From the NCBI GenBank assembly GCA_013042035.1, contig JABDQX010000026.1, positions 1 to 6,298 of the forward strand: a stretch of 6,298 nt of DNA. The letters are read 5' to 3'. Shown here piece after piece: positions 1 through 5,881 of this stretch (positions are counted from its first letter, which is position 1; every line of letters starts with the position of its first letter). The stretch is from Gammaproteobacteria bacterium (GTDB lineage Bacteria; Pseudomonadota; Gammaproteobacteria; HK1). Both the position numbers and the translations under genes were made by a program. Below the pieces are notes generated by a model. It was not told where the DNA came from, ran no database searches, and saw only the letters and a program-made list of their open reading frames with translations.

Positions 1-169
1 GTGTTTACCCCAGCGCATTGATGGCGGTGTGTATCGCGGTGATGCAGTGAGAATATTATCCGCGCCCTTGGACAAAGGCGTCGCAAGGATATGCTTTTAA
101 CGCATGAATTTTGAGCTTTTGGCAGAATCGGCGCTGATGTATCGAAGTGCGTAACATTGCAAACCGCTT

Positions 170-634
170 TTAGCGATTGGCTTGGAAATGACGGCGCGCT
201 GCAAAGAACGCCCGAAGCATGGAGCGGGCCTCCTCTGCCAGAACATTGCCTTTACATATTAGTCGATGATTCAGTACATCGGATCCAAGCACATCGAAAA
301 CGCTGCCGGCCGCGCCGGCTCTGGGATCGGTGGCGCCAAACACCACCCCGGCAAGCCTTGCCTGAATGATTGCACCGGCGCACATAGCGCACGGTTCGAG
401 TGTCACATAAAGCCAGGTACCCGGCAGGCGATAGTTTTCCAATACCGTCGCGCTGGCCCGTAATGCCACCACCTCGGCATGGGCCGTAGGGTCATTGTCT
501 CCGATAGGGCGATTCCAGCCTGCCGCAATCTCCCGGCCATCCTTGACCAAAACGGCGCCGACCGGCACCTCTCCCGCCTTGGCCGCCAGCTCCGCAAGGG
601 CAAGCGCCCGACGCATCCAGTATTCATCGTTCAT
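170..634 (-). CDS. tadA: tRNA-specific adenosine deaminase TadA
   Basis: Zinc-dependent deaminase that converts the wobble adenosine A34 to inosine in tRNA-Arg(ACG), in the cytoplasm. The 154-residue protein has the normal TadA length. It shows the cytidine-deaminase-fold signatures: H-A-E at residues 52-54 (His52 zinc ligand, Glu54 proton shuttle) and P-C-A-M-C at 81-85 (Cys82 and Cys85 zinc ligands). The N-terminal helix followed by GEVPVGAVLV (21-30) and the YVTLEPCAMC stretch are typical of TadA rather than cytidine deaminase. I chose the ATG at 634 because family members begin just before this helix; in-frame ATGs at 649 and 691 would add non-conserved residues. No good Shine-Dalgarno lies directly upstream of 634, and the start overlaps the end of a short leader ORF, so initiation may be coupled to it. 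It is divergent from the aor cluster and functionally unrelated to it. Family assignment is very secure; the exact start is less so. Confidence 0.95.
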   Translation of the reverse strand: MNDEYWMRRALALAELAAKAGEVPVGAVLVKDGREIAAGWNRPIGDNDPTAHAEVVALRASATVLENYRLPGTWLYVTLEPCAMCAGAIIQARLAGVVFGATDPRAGAAGSVFDVLGSDVLNHRLICKGNVLAEEARSMLRAFFAARRHFQANR

Positions 635-710
635 GCCGGTTTGAGCCATTTCGCGCATTGAGCAAGTCCGCGAGCTGTTCATAATCATCATCGAATTCGA
701 TATGCGCCAC
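624..710 (-). CDS. short leader ORF overlapping the start of tadA
   Basis: A 28-codon ORF with a GTG start at 710 and a TGA stop at 624-626. The product is rich in acidic and polar residues (begins VAHIEFDDDYEQLADLL) and matches no family I recognise. Support is positional: a clean GGAGG lies six bases before the GTG, whereas tadA itself has no comparable site. The ORF stop falls inside the first codons of tadA (tadA ATG at 632-634, leader TGA at 624-626), an arrangement typical of translational coupling. The reading frame is closed by an upstream TAA near 753-755, so this is not the end of a long gene. It could be a leader peptide, a real small protein, or chance. It is not an N-terminal part of TadA in a shifted frame, because the sequence has no TadA character. 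Confidence 0.4.
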   Translation of the reverse strand: MAHIEFDDDYEQLADLLNARNGSNRHER

Positions 711-716
711 GGTAGT

Positions 717-721
717 CCTCC
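717..721 (-). promoter_or_regulatory. ribosome binding site GGAGG of the tadA leader ORF
   Basis: On the - strand GGAGG is followed by six bases and then GTG at 710. It is the only strong Shine-Dalgarno site between the likely tadA promoter and the tadA ATG, so it probably loads ribosomes for the leader ORF and indirectly for tadA. Confidence 0.5.
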
Positions 722-769
722 AGCCGGCGAGGAAGATTGCCAAATTCAGGATTTATTTGATTTGCATCC

Positions 770-797
770 ATATTATGATGGCTCAAAGCACTGTAAA
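770..797 (-). promoter_or_regulatory. possible sigma70-type promoter for tadA
   Basis: Reading the - strand, TTTACA (797-792, five of six matches to TTGACA) is followed after 16 bases by TAATAT (775-770, four of six matches to TATAAT). Transcription would begin near 763, about 50 bases before the leader GTG. Spacing and position are sensible, but boxes of this quality occur by chance in AT-richer DNA. Confidence 0.3.
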
Positions 798-1134
798 GTA
801 GCTTTCCGTCGGTAACCTAATTCTTACCACTCATCCGTATCTCGTCATCGTTCTGCGTGGAAAATGCGCTGGATGCAAAACTCATCTTGCACCTCCCAAC
901 CCAACATAACAGGAACCAAAATGTGCCAGGGAAGTTTTTGGGTCGTTTTGTTCAAGATTCTGGCCAACTACGTTGAAATTTGCATAACCATAGGTCACAG
1001 AAATGCCCGTTTACTTCCGTGTAAATTCCGCTTTTTCACCCCCCTGATGGTTTATCCAGCGCCTTGTTATATGAAGCACCATTCGAGTTTTGCATTTGTC
1101 TCAAATGATCCGGGAAAATTATCAGGTAATAGCA

Positions 1135-1635
1135 ATGACCCAATTACAACCAGTACAATCAGCTACAGTATCCAAATTCACTGATCTTATCGAACAGTGC
1201 CGCCAATCCGTCGCGGAGATGTTTCCCTGGGATCTGGTGGAGAAAAGGGAACAAGGTGAATCGCCCATGCTGCTGGATGTTCGAGAACCCTATGAATTTC
1301 AGGCAATGCATATCAAGGACTCACTGAATGTTCCAAGAGGAATATTGGAAACCGCCGTGGAATGGGGTTACGAAGAAACGGTACCGGATCTCGTTGAAGC
1401 CCGTGACAGGGAAATCGTAATTATCTGCCGCGCGGGTAACCGCAGTCTTCTGGCAGGCAAAACGCTACAATCGATGGGATATTCTCGTGTTTGTTCTTTG
1501 AAGACCGGCCTTCGAGGCTGGAATGACTTCGAACAGCCGTTAATCGACAACACCGGTAATGAGGTAGATCTGGACGAGTCGGACGATTACTTTACCTCCC
1601 GGGTTTCAAAAGCACAACTTGGACCTGAATCCTAA
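1135..1635 (+). CDS. single-domain rhodanese sulfurtransferase
   Basis: Cytoplasmic sulfurtransferase of 166 residues with one rhodanese domain; no signal peptide. The domain runs from about residue 45 to 135: LLDVREPYEF (46-55), the segment LNVPRGILE, the active-site loop C98-R-A-G-N-R-S with the persulfide-forming Cys98 and Arg103, and the closing TGLRGW (124-129). An N-terminal helical stretch (about 13-40, with a second Cys at 22) and an acidic C-terminal tail (141-166) flank it. ATG 1135 is preferred because AGG sits eight bases upstream; TTG 1090 and ATG 1105 are in-frame alternatives without a good site. It lies 75 bases before the ferredoxin gene on the same strand, separated by a hairpin. 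Rhodaneses of this type may hand persulfide sulfur to acceptors; supplying sulfur to MoaD thiocarboxylate or to the W/Mo cofactor is inferred from context only. Family is secure, substrate unknown. Confidence 0.9.
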   Translation: MTQLQPVQSATVSKFTDLIEQCRQSVAEMFPWDLVEKREQGESPMLLDVREPYEFQAMHIKDSLNVPRGILETAVEWGYEETVPDLVEARDREIVIICRAGNRSLLAGKTLQSMGYSRVCSLKTGLRGWNDFEQPLIDNTGNEVDLDESDDYFTSRVSKAQLGPES

Positions 1636-1649
1636 CGACTTTTAAGCAT

Positions 1650-1696
1650 GTCATTTTTCGAGTCGGACGCCAACGGCGCCCGAGCCGAAAAATGAC
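1650..1696 (+). repeat. 22-bp imperfect hairpin just before the aorA Shine-Dalgarno
   Basis: Arms 1650-1671 and 1675-1696 pair over 22 bp with three mismatches around a three-base loop (AAC). The outer part is GTCATTTTTCG against CGAAAAATGAC. The right arm ends one base before the GAGGAG ribosome binding site of the ferredoxin gene. The T run is in the 5' arm and the A run in the 3' arm, with no T tract after the stem, so it is not a normal rho-independent terminator of the + strand. Possible roles are an mRNA end-protecting or processing structure, or a REP-like palindrome. Confidence 0.75.
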
Positions 1697-1702
1697 GAGG
1701 AG
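1697..1702 (+). promoter_or_regulatory. strong ribosome binding site of the ferredoxin gene
   Basis: GAGGAG lies eight bases before ATG 1711 and directly follows the 1650-1696 hairpin, so folding of that hairpin would leave the site exposed in a single-stranded stretch. Confidence 0.7.
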
Positions 1703-1710
1703 TTCAAATC

Positions 1711-2187
1711 ATGCAACGTTTTCTGCACATCCAACCCCAGAAATGCACCGGTTGTCTGCAGTGTGAGATGGCATGTTCTTTAGACAACGAAGGGATATTC
1801 AATCCGGCAAAGTCCCGCATCAAGGTCTTTGTCTTCCATAGCGAGGGACAATTCGCGCCATTTACCTGCACCCAGTGCAATGATGCCTGGTGTATGAATG
1901 CCTGTCCGGTCGATGCCATACAGGTTGATCGCGACACGGGCGCCAAAATCGTGATAGATACACAGTGTGTCGGCTGTAAAGTGTGTACGATTGCGTGCCC
2001 CTTTGGAACCATCAACTACAACCGTGATACAGGCAAAGTCATCAAATGCGATCTTTGTGGTGGCCAACCCGAATGCGTTACGGCGTGTCCCACGGATGCG
2101 ATTAGCTATATCGATTCGGATTGGGCAGGCTTCGAGCGGATGCGGGCCTCGGCCGAAAAAAGTCTCGCGAGCGCCGCCAATTCGTAG
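1711..2187 (+). CDS. aorA: four-[4Fe-4S] ferredoxin subunit of aldehyde oxidoreductase (AorA-like)
   Basis: Electron-transfer subunit of 158 residues, cytoplasmic, no signal peptide. It contains exactly 16 cysteines in four groups of four: 12/15/18/22, 53/56/61/65, 86/89/92/96 and 113/116/122/126. Three of the groups end in Cys-Pro, as in DMSO-reductase beta subunits and the small subunit of WOR5-type enzymes. That predicts four [4Fe-4S] clusters forming a wire. A C-terminal tail after residue 137, rich in Ala, Ser and Arg and without cysteines, may serve in assembly. It sits directly before the AOR catalytic gene (67-base gap) with the FAD oxidoreductase gene behind, the order of Aromatoleum aorABC. 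Its role is therefore inferred as passing electrons from the pterin subunit to the flavin subunit. YdhY-like ferredoxins paired with YdhV are the close alternative, but the nearby flavoprotein favours AorA. Confidence 0.9.
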   Translation: MQRFLHIQPQKCTGCLQCEMACSLDNEGIFNPAKSRIKVFVFHSEGQFAPFTCTQCNDAWCMNACPVDAIQVDRDTGAKIVIDTQCVGCKVCTIACPFGTINYNRDTGKVIKCDLCGGQPECVTACPTDAISYIDSDWAGFERMRASAEKSLASAANS

Positions 2188-2240
2188 CGCCCAATGCAAG
2201 ACTTGTCGGATTTCAAGTTCATCACTCACAAAATATCCGT

Positions 2241-2247
2241 GAGGAGG
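2241..2247 (+). promoter_or_regulatory. strong ribosome binding site of the AOR catalytic gene
   Basis: GAGGAGG lies seven bases before ATG 2255 and fixes that start, which also gives the family's normal N-terminus (W-Q-R-K-I-L-R-V-D-L). Confidence 0.8.
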
Positions 2248-2254
2248 AAAAGCG

Positions 2255-4105
2255 ATGGCATGGCAAAGAAAAATTCTACGTGTCGATCTCACCAACGGCA
2301 CCTGCAAGAGCGAGCCGCTCAACATGGAATGGGCGATGCAGTATCTGGGGCAACGAGGGCTTGCGACAAAGTACCTCACGGAGGAAATCAGTCCCACGGT
2401 CGAACCCCTTTCTCCTGAAAACAAGCTCATCATGGCAACCGGCCCGCTAACGGGCACCATGGCCTCCACCGGCGGGCGCTACTCGGTGATTACCAAAGGC
2501 CCCCTGACCGGTGCCGTGGCCTGTTCCAACTCCGGTGGATTCATCGGCGCCGAGATAAAAAGCGCCGGTTGGGACATGTTCATCTTCGAGGGCAAGGCGC
2601 CACAACCCATGTATCTGTATGTGGAAAACGATAAAGCGCAATTGCTGCCCGCCGATTTCCTGTGGGGAAAATCGGTGTGGGAAACCGATACCCTGTTGCA
2701 TCAAAAACATCAGGATCCGCTACTGCGCATTGCCGCCATCGGTCAGTCGGCCGAAAACGGCTGCCTATTCGCTTCGGTCATCAATGATCTGCACCGGGCC
2801 GCCGGACGTTCGGGGGTGGGAACCGTCATGGGCAGTAAAAACCTCAAGGCGGTAGCCGTGCGCGGCACACTGGGCGTCGGCAATATCCGGAATCCCAAAG
2901 GCTTCATGAAAAGCGTGGTCGCCGGCAAGCAGGTTCTGGCGGAAAACGCCGTGACCGGCCAAGGGCTACCGGCCTATGGCACCCAGGTGTTGATGAATGT
3001 CATCAATGAAATGGGGGCGCTACCGACGCGGAACTGGCGAGAGGTGCAATTCGAGGGCGCGGGCAAGATCTCCGGTGAAGCCATGTGCGAACCCCGCGCT
3101 ACCGACGGCAAGGCAAACCTGGTAACAAATGCGGCCTGTTTCGGTTGCACCATCGCCTGTGGTCGAATCTCCCGCATCGATCAGGAACATTTCTCCGTCA
3201 AGAACAGCCCAAAATACTGGGGTGCATCCGGTGGGCTGGAATACGAGGCCGCCTGGGCGTTGGGCGGCGACACCGGCGTGGATGATCTCGACGCCGTTAC
3301 CTATGCCAATTATTTGTGCAATGAGTACGGGATGGATTCCATCTCCTTCGGCGCCACGGTAGCCGCGGCCATGGAACTTTTCGAAGATGGCGTGATTACC
3401 ACGGCCGATACCGACGGTATCGAGCTTCGTTTCGGTAACGCCGAGGCGCTGTGCCAAATCGCGGAACAGACCGGCAAAGGCGAAGGATTCGGCAAGGAAA
3501 TCGCCCAAGGCTCGAAACGCTTGTGCGACAAATACAAACGACCGGATCTCTCCATGACCGTCAAGGGACAGGAATTCCCGGCCTACGATGCCAGAGGTAT
3601 TCAAGGCATGGGACTTACCTACGCCACCAGCAACCGTGGTGCCTGTCACCTGCGCAGCTATACGGTGGCATCTGAAGTGCTTGGTATTCCCGAGAAGACC
3701 GACCCGCTGGTGGCGGAAGGCAAACCCGGCCTGGTCAAGGCCTTTCAAGACCTCACTGCCGTTGTGGATTCTTCGGGTCTTTGCGTATTCACAACCTTCG
3801 CCTGGACCATGGACGATATCCAGCCCCAGATCGATACGGCCTGTGAAGGTAATTGGTCTGTCGAAAAGCTGGCCGAGGCTGGCGAGCGCATCTGGAACCT
3901 GGAGCGCAAGTTCAATCTCGATGCCGGATTCACGGCGAAAGACGATACCCTGCCGGAACGTGTGCTGAAAACCCCGGCCAATGCGGGACCTGCCAAGGGC
4001 AGGGTCAGTGAGCTGGGCGCCATGCTGCCGGAATACTACGAGCTTCGTGGCTGGACACCGCAAGGTGAACCCACCCAGGAGACGTTGGAGCGGTTGGGAC
4101 TCTAA
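2255..4105 (+). CDS. aorB: tungsten-type aldehyde oxidoreductase catalytic subunit (AorB-like)
   Basis: Oxidises aldehydes to carboxylic acids at a metal-bis-pyranopterin (W or Mo) site; the reverse acid reduction is known for the class. It has 616 residues, close to the roughly 605 of Pyrococcus AOR. The N-terminal AFOR domain (about 5-205) shows ATGPLTGTMASTGGRYSV from residue 61 and the family signature RAAGRSGVGTVMGSKNLKAV (181-200). The C-terminal part carries the [4Fe-4S] ligands Cys295, Cys298 and Cys302 (C-x2-C-x3-C) and a fourth, Cys510, in DSSGLC, matching the spacing in Pyrococcus AOR. His465 in ACHLRSY and the GLEYE stretch (327-331) lie where active-site residues are expected. 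No twin-arginine signal, so cytoplasmic. Flanking ferredoxin and FAD genes indicate an NAD-linked complex. Other AOR-family members such as BamB or YdhV are possible but fit the context less well. Metal identity and substrate cannot be read from the sequence. Confidence 0.95.
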   Translation: MAWQRKILRVDLTNGTCKSEPLNMEWAMQYLGQRGLATKYLTEEISPTVEPLSPENKLIMATGPLTGTMASTGGRYSVITKGPLTGAVACSNSGGFIGAEIKSAGWDMFIFEGKAPQPMYLYVENDKAQLLPADFLWGKSVWETDTLLHQKHQDPLLRIAAIGQSAENGCLFASVINDLHRAAGRSGVGTVMGSKNLKAVAVRGTLGVGNIRNPKGFMKSVVAGKQVLAENAVTGQGLPAYGTQVLMNVINEMGALPTRNWREVQFEGAGKISGEAMCEPRATDGKANLVTNAACFGCTIACGRISRIDQEHFSVKNSPKYWGASGGLEYEAAWALGGDTGVDDLDAVTYANYLCNEYGMDSISFGATVAAAMELFEDGVITTADTDGIELRFGNAEALCQIAEQTGKGEGFGKEIAQGSKRLCDKYKRPDLSMTVKGQEFPAYDARGIQGMGLTYATSNRGACHLRSYTVASEVLGIPEKTDPLVAEGKPGLVKAFQDLTAVVDSSGLCVFTTFAWTMDDIQPQIDTACEGNWSVEKLAEAGERIWNLERKFNLDAGFTAKDDTLPERVLKTPANAGPAKGRVSELGAMLPEYYELRGWTPQGEPTQETLERLGL

Positions 4106-4113
4106 GAGCGTAC

Positions 4114-4160
4114 CTGAAAAATCCCCGGTCTACCGCCTCGCGACGACCGGGAATTTTCAG
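4114..4160 (+). terminator. terminator-like hairpin after aorB
   Basis: CCCGGTC (4124-4130) pairs with GACCGGG (4145-4151) around a 14-base loop. The outer CTGAAAA (4114-4120) pairs with TTTTCAG (4154-4160). The GC stem is followed by AATTTT, giving a short U tract nine bases after the aorB stop. A weak, partly bidirectional rho-independent terminator or attenuator is the simplest reading. Because aorC follows on the same strand, some readthrough or an internal promoter would be needed. Confidence 0.5.
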
Positions 4161-4173
4161 ACACCCTCTATAG

Positions 4174-4214
4174 TCATTTTTTGCCGGCTGCCTGGGGTAG
4201 CCGGCAAAAAATGA
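4174..4214. repeat. perfect 16-bp-arm palindrome between aorB and aorC
   Basis: TCATTTTTTGCCGGCT (4174-4189) and AGCCGGCAAAAAATGA (4199-4214) pair without mismatch around a nine-base loop. As in the 1650-1696 hairpin, the T run lies in the 5' arm and the A run in the 3' arm, and both elements begin GTCATTTTT. The shared outer sequence suggests a family of dispersed palindromes (REP-like) or a common RNA-stability element rather than an ordinary terminator. Confidence 0.75.
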
Positions 4215-4330
4215 TCTGTTCCATGTAAAGCGGAAAGTGGAAATGTGCTGCTGCCCGCCGGGAGCGCAGTATCCCCATTCCCTGAATGTGCCGGTAGTAA
4301 ATCACTAATTTCGTTTCACGGATCACAAAA

Positions 4331-5623
4331 ATGCACCATGTCATCATTGGCGCCGGTCCGGCCGGCGTAATCGCAGCGGAAACCCTGCGTAAAACCGATC
4401 GGGATAGCGAAATCACCCTCCTGGGAGATGAACCGGGGATGCCCTATTCCCGGATGGCTATTCCGTACTTCCTAACCAATGAAATCAATGCTGAAGGTAC
4501 GCATCTGCGCGCGGAAGATCATTATGCCCGGCATGGCATCGACTTTCGCCATGAGCGGGTAACACGCATCAAACCACAAAAAAGGATATTGGATCTGGCC
4601 AATGGTTCGACGCTTTCCTACGATCGCCTGTTACTGGCCACGGGGTCGCGCCCTGTCACTATCCCGATATCGGGCGTGGATCTGCCGGGTGTTCACCATT
4701 GCTGGACGCTGAATGACGCCCACCGAATCCGTGAACTGGCAAAACCCGGTGCGCATGTGGTACTGGTTGGGGCCGGATTTATCGGTTGCATCATCATGGG
4801 AGCGCTGCTCGGACGCGGCACGACACTAACGGTGCTGGAGCTGGGGGACGAAATGCTTCCGCGCATGATGGATCGAACCGGCGCCGAGATATTGGCACGT
4901 TGGTGTACCGAGAAAGGCGTTACCATTCGCACGGCAACCCGCGTTACTGAAATAGAAAAGGGTGGCCGCACTCAAAATTCCTTTACCCGGTTATCCACCG
5001 GACTGATTGTTCACACGGAAACCGGAGAACCCTTGATTGCCGATGCCGTTGTGCTTGCCTCCGGGGTGCGTCCGAATCTCGATCTGCTTTCGGAAAGCGG
5101 TATCGAGACGGATGACGGTATTCTTGTCGATCATTACCTTCGTACCAGTCAACCCTCCATTTATGCCGCCGGGGATGTCGCCCAGGGGACCGACTGGTCC
5201 ACGGGAAAGCGGACCGTGCATGCCATTCAACCAACGGCCGCGGAACACGGACGCATCAGCGCATGCAACATGGCGGGAATCCCAACACACTACCCGGGGA
5301 GTTTCAGCATGAATGTGTTGGATACCATGGGGCTTATCTCGACATCCATGGGCCTCTGGCGTAGGGAACAGGGAACCAATACCGCGGCCCTGTTGGATCG
5401 GGATCGTTCCAGGTACATGCAGCTCAACTTCCAGGGTGATCGATTAATTGGCGCCCTTACCATCGGTCATATGGGAGGCTGGACAGGCGCCAATGGTGTG
5501 CTGCGCGGACTCATTCAAAGCAAAACCCGACTGGGCAAATGGAAGCAACGATTGCAGGACGACCCCACACGGGTGATGGAGGCCTACAACTTCTTATTGA
5601 TCGCCAGAGGAGGTGGTCATTAA
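4331..5623 (+). CDS. aorC: FAD-dependent NAD(P) oxidoreductase subunit (AorC-like)
   Basis: Flavoprotein of 430 residues of the pyridine nucleotide-disulfide oxidoreductase fold, related to NirB N-terminal and rubredoxin-reductase-type enzymes. FAD-binding G7-A-G-P-A-G12 opens the protein, P-Y-S-R-M (38-42) follows, and LATGSR (102-107) and YAAGDVA (278-284) are the other flavin motifs. A second Rossmann fold begins with G147-A-G-F-I-G152, and Glu170 at the end of the next strand suggests NADH rather than NADPH. The redox-active CxxxxC disulfide of the glutathione-reductase group is absent. Placed after the ferredoxin and AOR genes, it most likely moves electrons between AorA and NAD (inference from Aromatoleum AorABC). 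ATG 4331 gives the canonical N-terminus, but only a weak GGA lies upstream. The 225-base gap to aorB holds two hairpins, so its expression may differ from aorAB. Confidence 0.88.
   Translation: MHHVIIGAGPAGVIAAETLRKTDRDSEITLLGDEPGMPYSRMAIPYFLTNEINAEGTHLRAEDHYARHGIDFRHERVTRIKPQKRILDLANGSTLSYDRLLLATGSRPVTIPISGVDLPGVHHCWTLNDAHRIRELAKPGAHVVLVGAGFIGCIIMGALLGRGTTLTVLELGDEMLPRMMDRTGAEILARWCTEKGVTIRTATRVTEIEKGGRTQNSFTRLSTGLIVHTETGEPLIADAVVLASGVRPNLDLLSESGIETDDGILVDHYLRTSQPSIYAAGDVAQGTDWSTGKRTVHAIQPTAAEHGRISACNMAGIPTHYPGSFSMNVLDTMGLISTSMGLWRREQGTNTAALLDRDRSRYMQLNFQGDRLIGALTIGHMGGWTGANGVLRGLIQSKTRLGKWKQRLQDDPTRVMEAYNFLLIARGGGH
5606..5616 (+). promoter_or_regulatory. very strong Shine-Dalgarno for moaD inside the end of aorC
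   Basis: AGAGGAGGTGG contains AGGAGGTG, a full match to the anti-Shine-Dalgarno. It encodes the last residues of the AorC-like protein and lies 11 bases before ATG 5627 (14 before ATG 5630), so moaD is well translated from the aorC message. Confidence 0.75.
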
Positions 5624-5626
5624 AGA

Positions 5627-5881
5627 ATGATGAGAATCAAGCTCAAGCTTTTCGCGAGTCTCGGCCAATATCTTCCCCCGGGGGCCAAACAAAATATTGC
5701 TGAATTGGATATTTCCGAGGGGATGACAATCGCCGCTGTTCTTGGCAAAGTCGGGGTTCCTCGTGAATTGGTGAAACTGGTGTTTATTGATGGTATTCAT
5801 CAGTTTCCCCAGGACATCGATAACCGAGCACTCGAATCGGGCGAAACGTTGGCGGTCTGGCCACCGGTTGCCGGGGGTTAA
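5627..5881 (+). CDS. moaD: MoaD-type sulfur carrier protein
   Basis: Small ubiquitin-fold sulfur carrier of 84 residues, the usual MoaD length. It shows the beta-grasp pattern: a first strand RIKLKLFASL, a helix around TIAAVLGKVG, then VFIDG. It ends in WPPVAGG, whose terminal Gly-Gly is adenylated and thiocarboxylated so that, with MoaE, it can convert cyclic pyranopterin monophosphate to molybdopterin. ATG 5627 and ATG 5630 are both possible starts. It begins three bases after the aorC stop and its stop overlaps the moaA start, so it is clearly co-transcribed. A MoaD-like protein beside AOR genes is a recurring arrangement and suggests a copy dedicated to the AOR cofactor (inference). No MoeB-like activating enzyme or MoaE is visible in the window. 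Confidence 0.88.
   Translation: MMRIKLKLFASLGQYLPPGAKQNIAELDISEGMTIAAVLGKVGVPRELVKLVFIDGIHQFPQDIDNRALESGETLAVWPPVAGG

Larger units (their letters stand above)
711..1134. other. non-coding divergent region between tadA and the rhodanese gene
   Basis: About 420 bases without a convincing gene, more AT-rich than the flanking coding DNA. It must hold the tadA promoter and probably the promoter of the rhodanese-aor cluster. Two small inverted repeats with eight-base spacers are visible: GGTAA/TTACC at 811-828 and TGCAA/TTGCA at 874-891. A weak extended -10-like TGTTATATG occurs at 1065-1073, about 60 bases before the rhodanese start. I found no good sigma54 -24/-12 pair, tRNA or riboswitch. The open frame from 864 into the rhodanese gene looks like a random translation. 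Confidence 0.6.

Noticed and set aside
66..88. Small hairpin CCTTGGAC/GTC-CAAGG downstream of tadA
   Set aside because: About eight base pairs with a bulge and no T tract on either strand, so a terminator call for tadA is not supported.
2..100. Frame open from the left edge for 32 codons, ending TAA at 98-100
   Set aside because: Could be the C-terminus of a + strand gene, but the product is too short to recognise, and other frames at the edge are also partly open. The stretch 1-169 is left without a gene.
961..980. Possible sigma54 -24/-12 element beginning TGGCCAAC
   Set aside because: The distance to the TTG is one base too long and the essential GC of the -12 element is missing.
864..1184. 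106-codon + strand open frame upstream of the rhodanese
   Set aside because: No recognisable family, low-complexity random-looking translation, no ribosome binding site, and it overlaps the true rhodanese start in another frame.
1780..2469. 229-codon open frame on the - strand across aorA and the start of aorB
   Set aside because: It lies antisense to two genes with clear cysteine and pterin-binding motifs and spans their intergenic gap; no recognisable domain.
3020..4063. 347-codon open frame on the - strand inside aorB
   Set aside because: An antisense shadow of the well-supported AOR gene; its translation has no family character, and such frames are common opposite GC-biased codons.
4276..4288. 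Inverted repeat CATTC-CCT-GAATG upstream of aorC
   Set aside because: Only five-base arms with no second copy; too short to call an operator.
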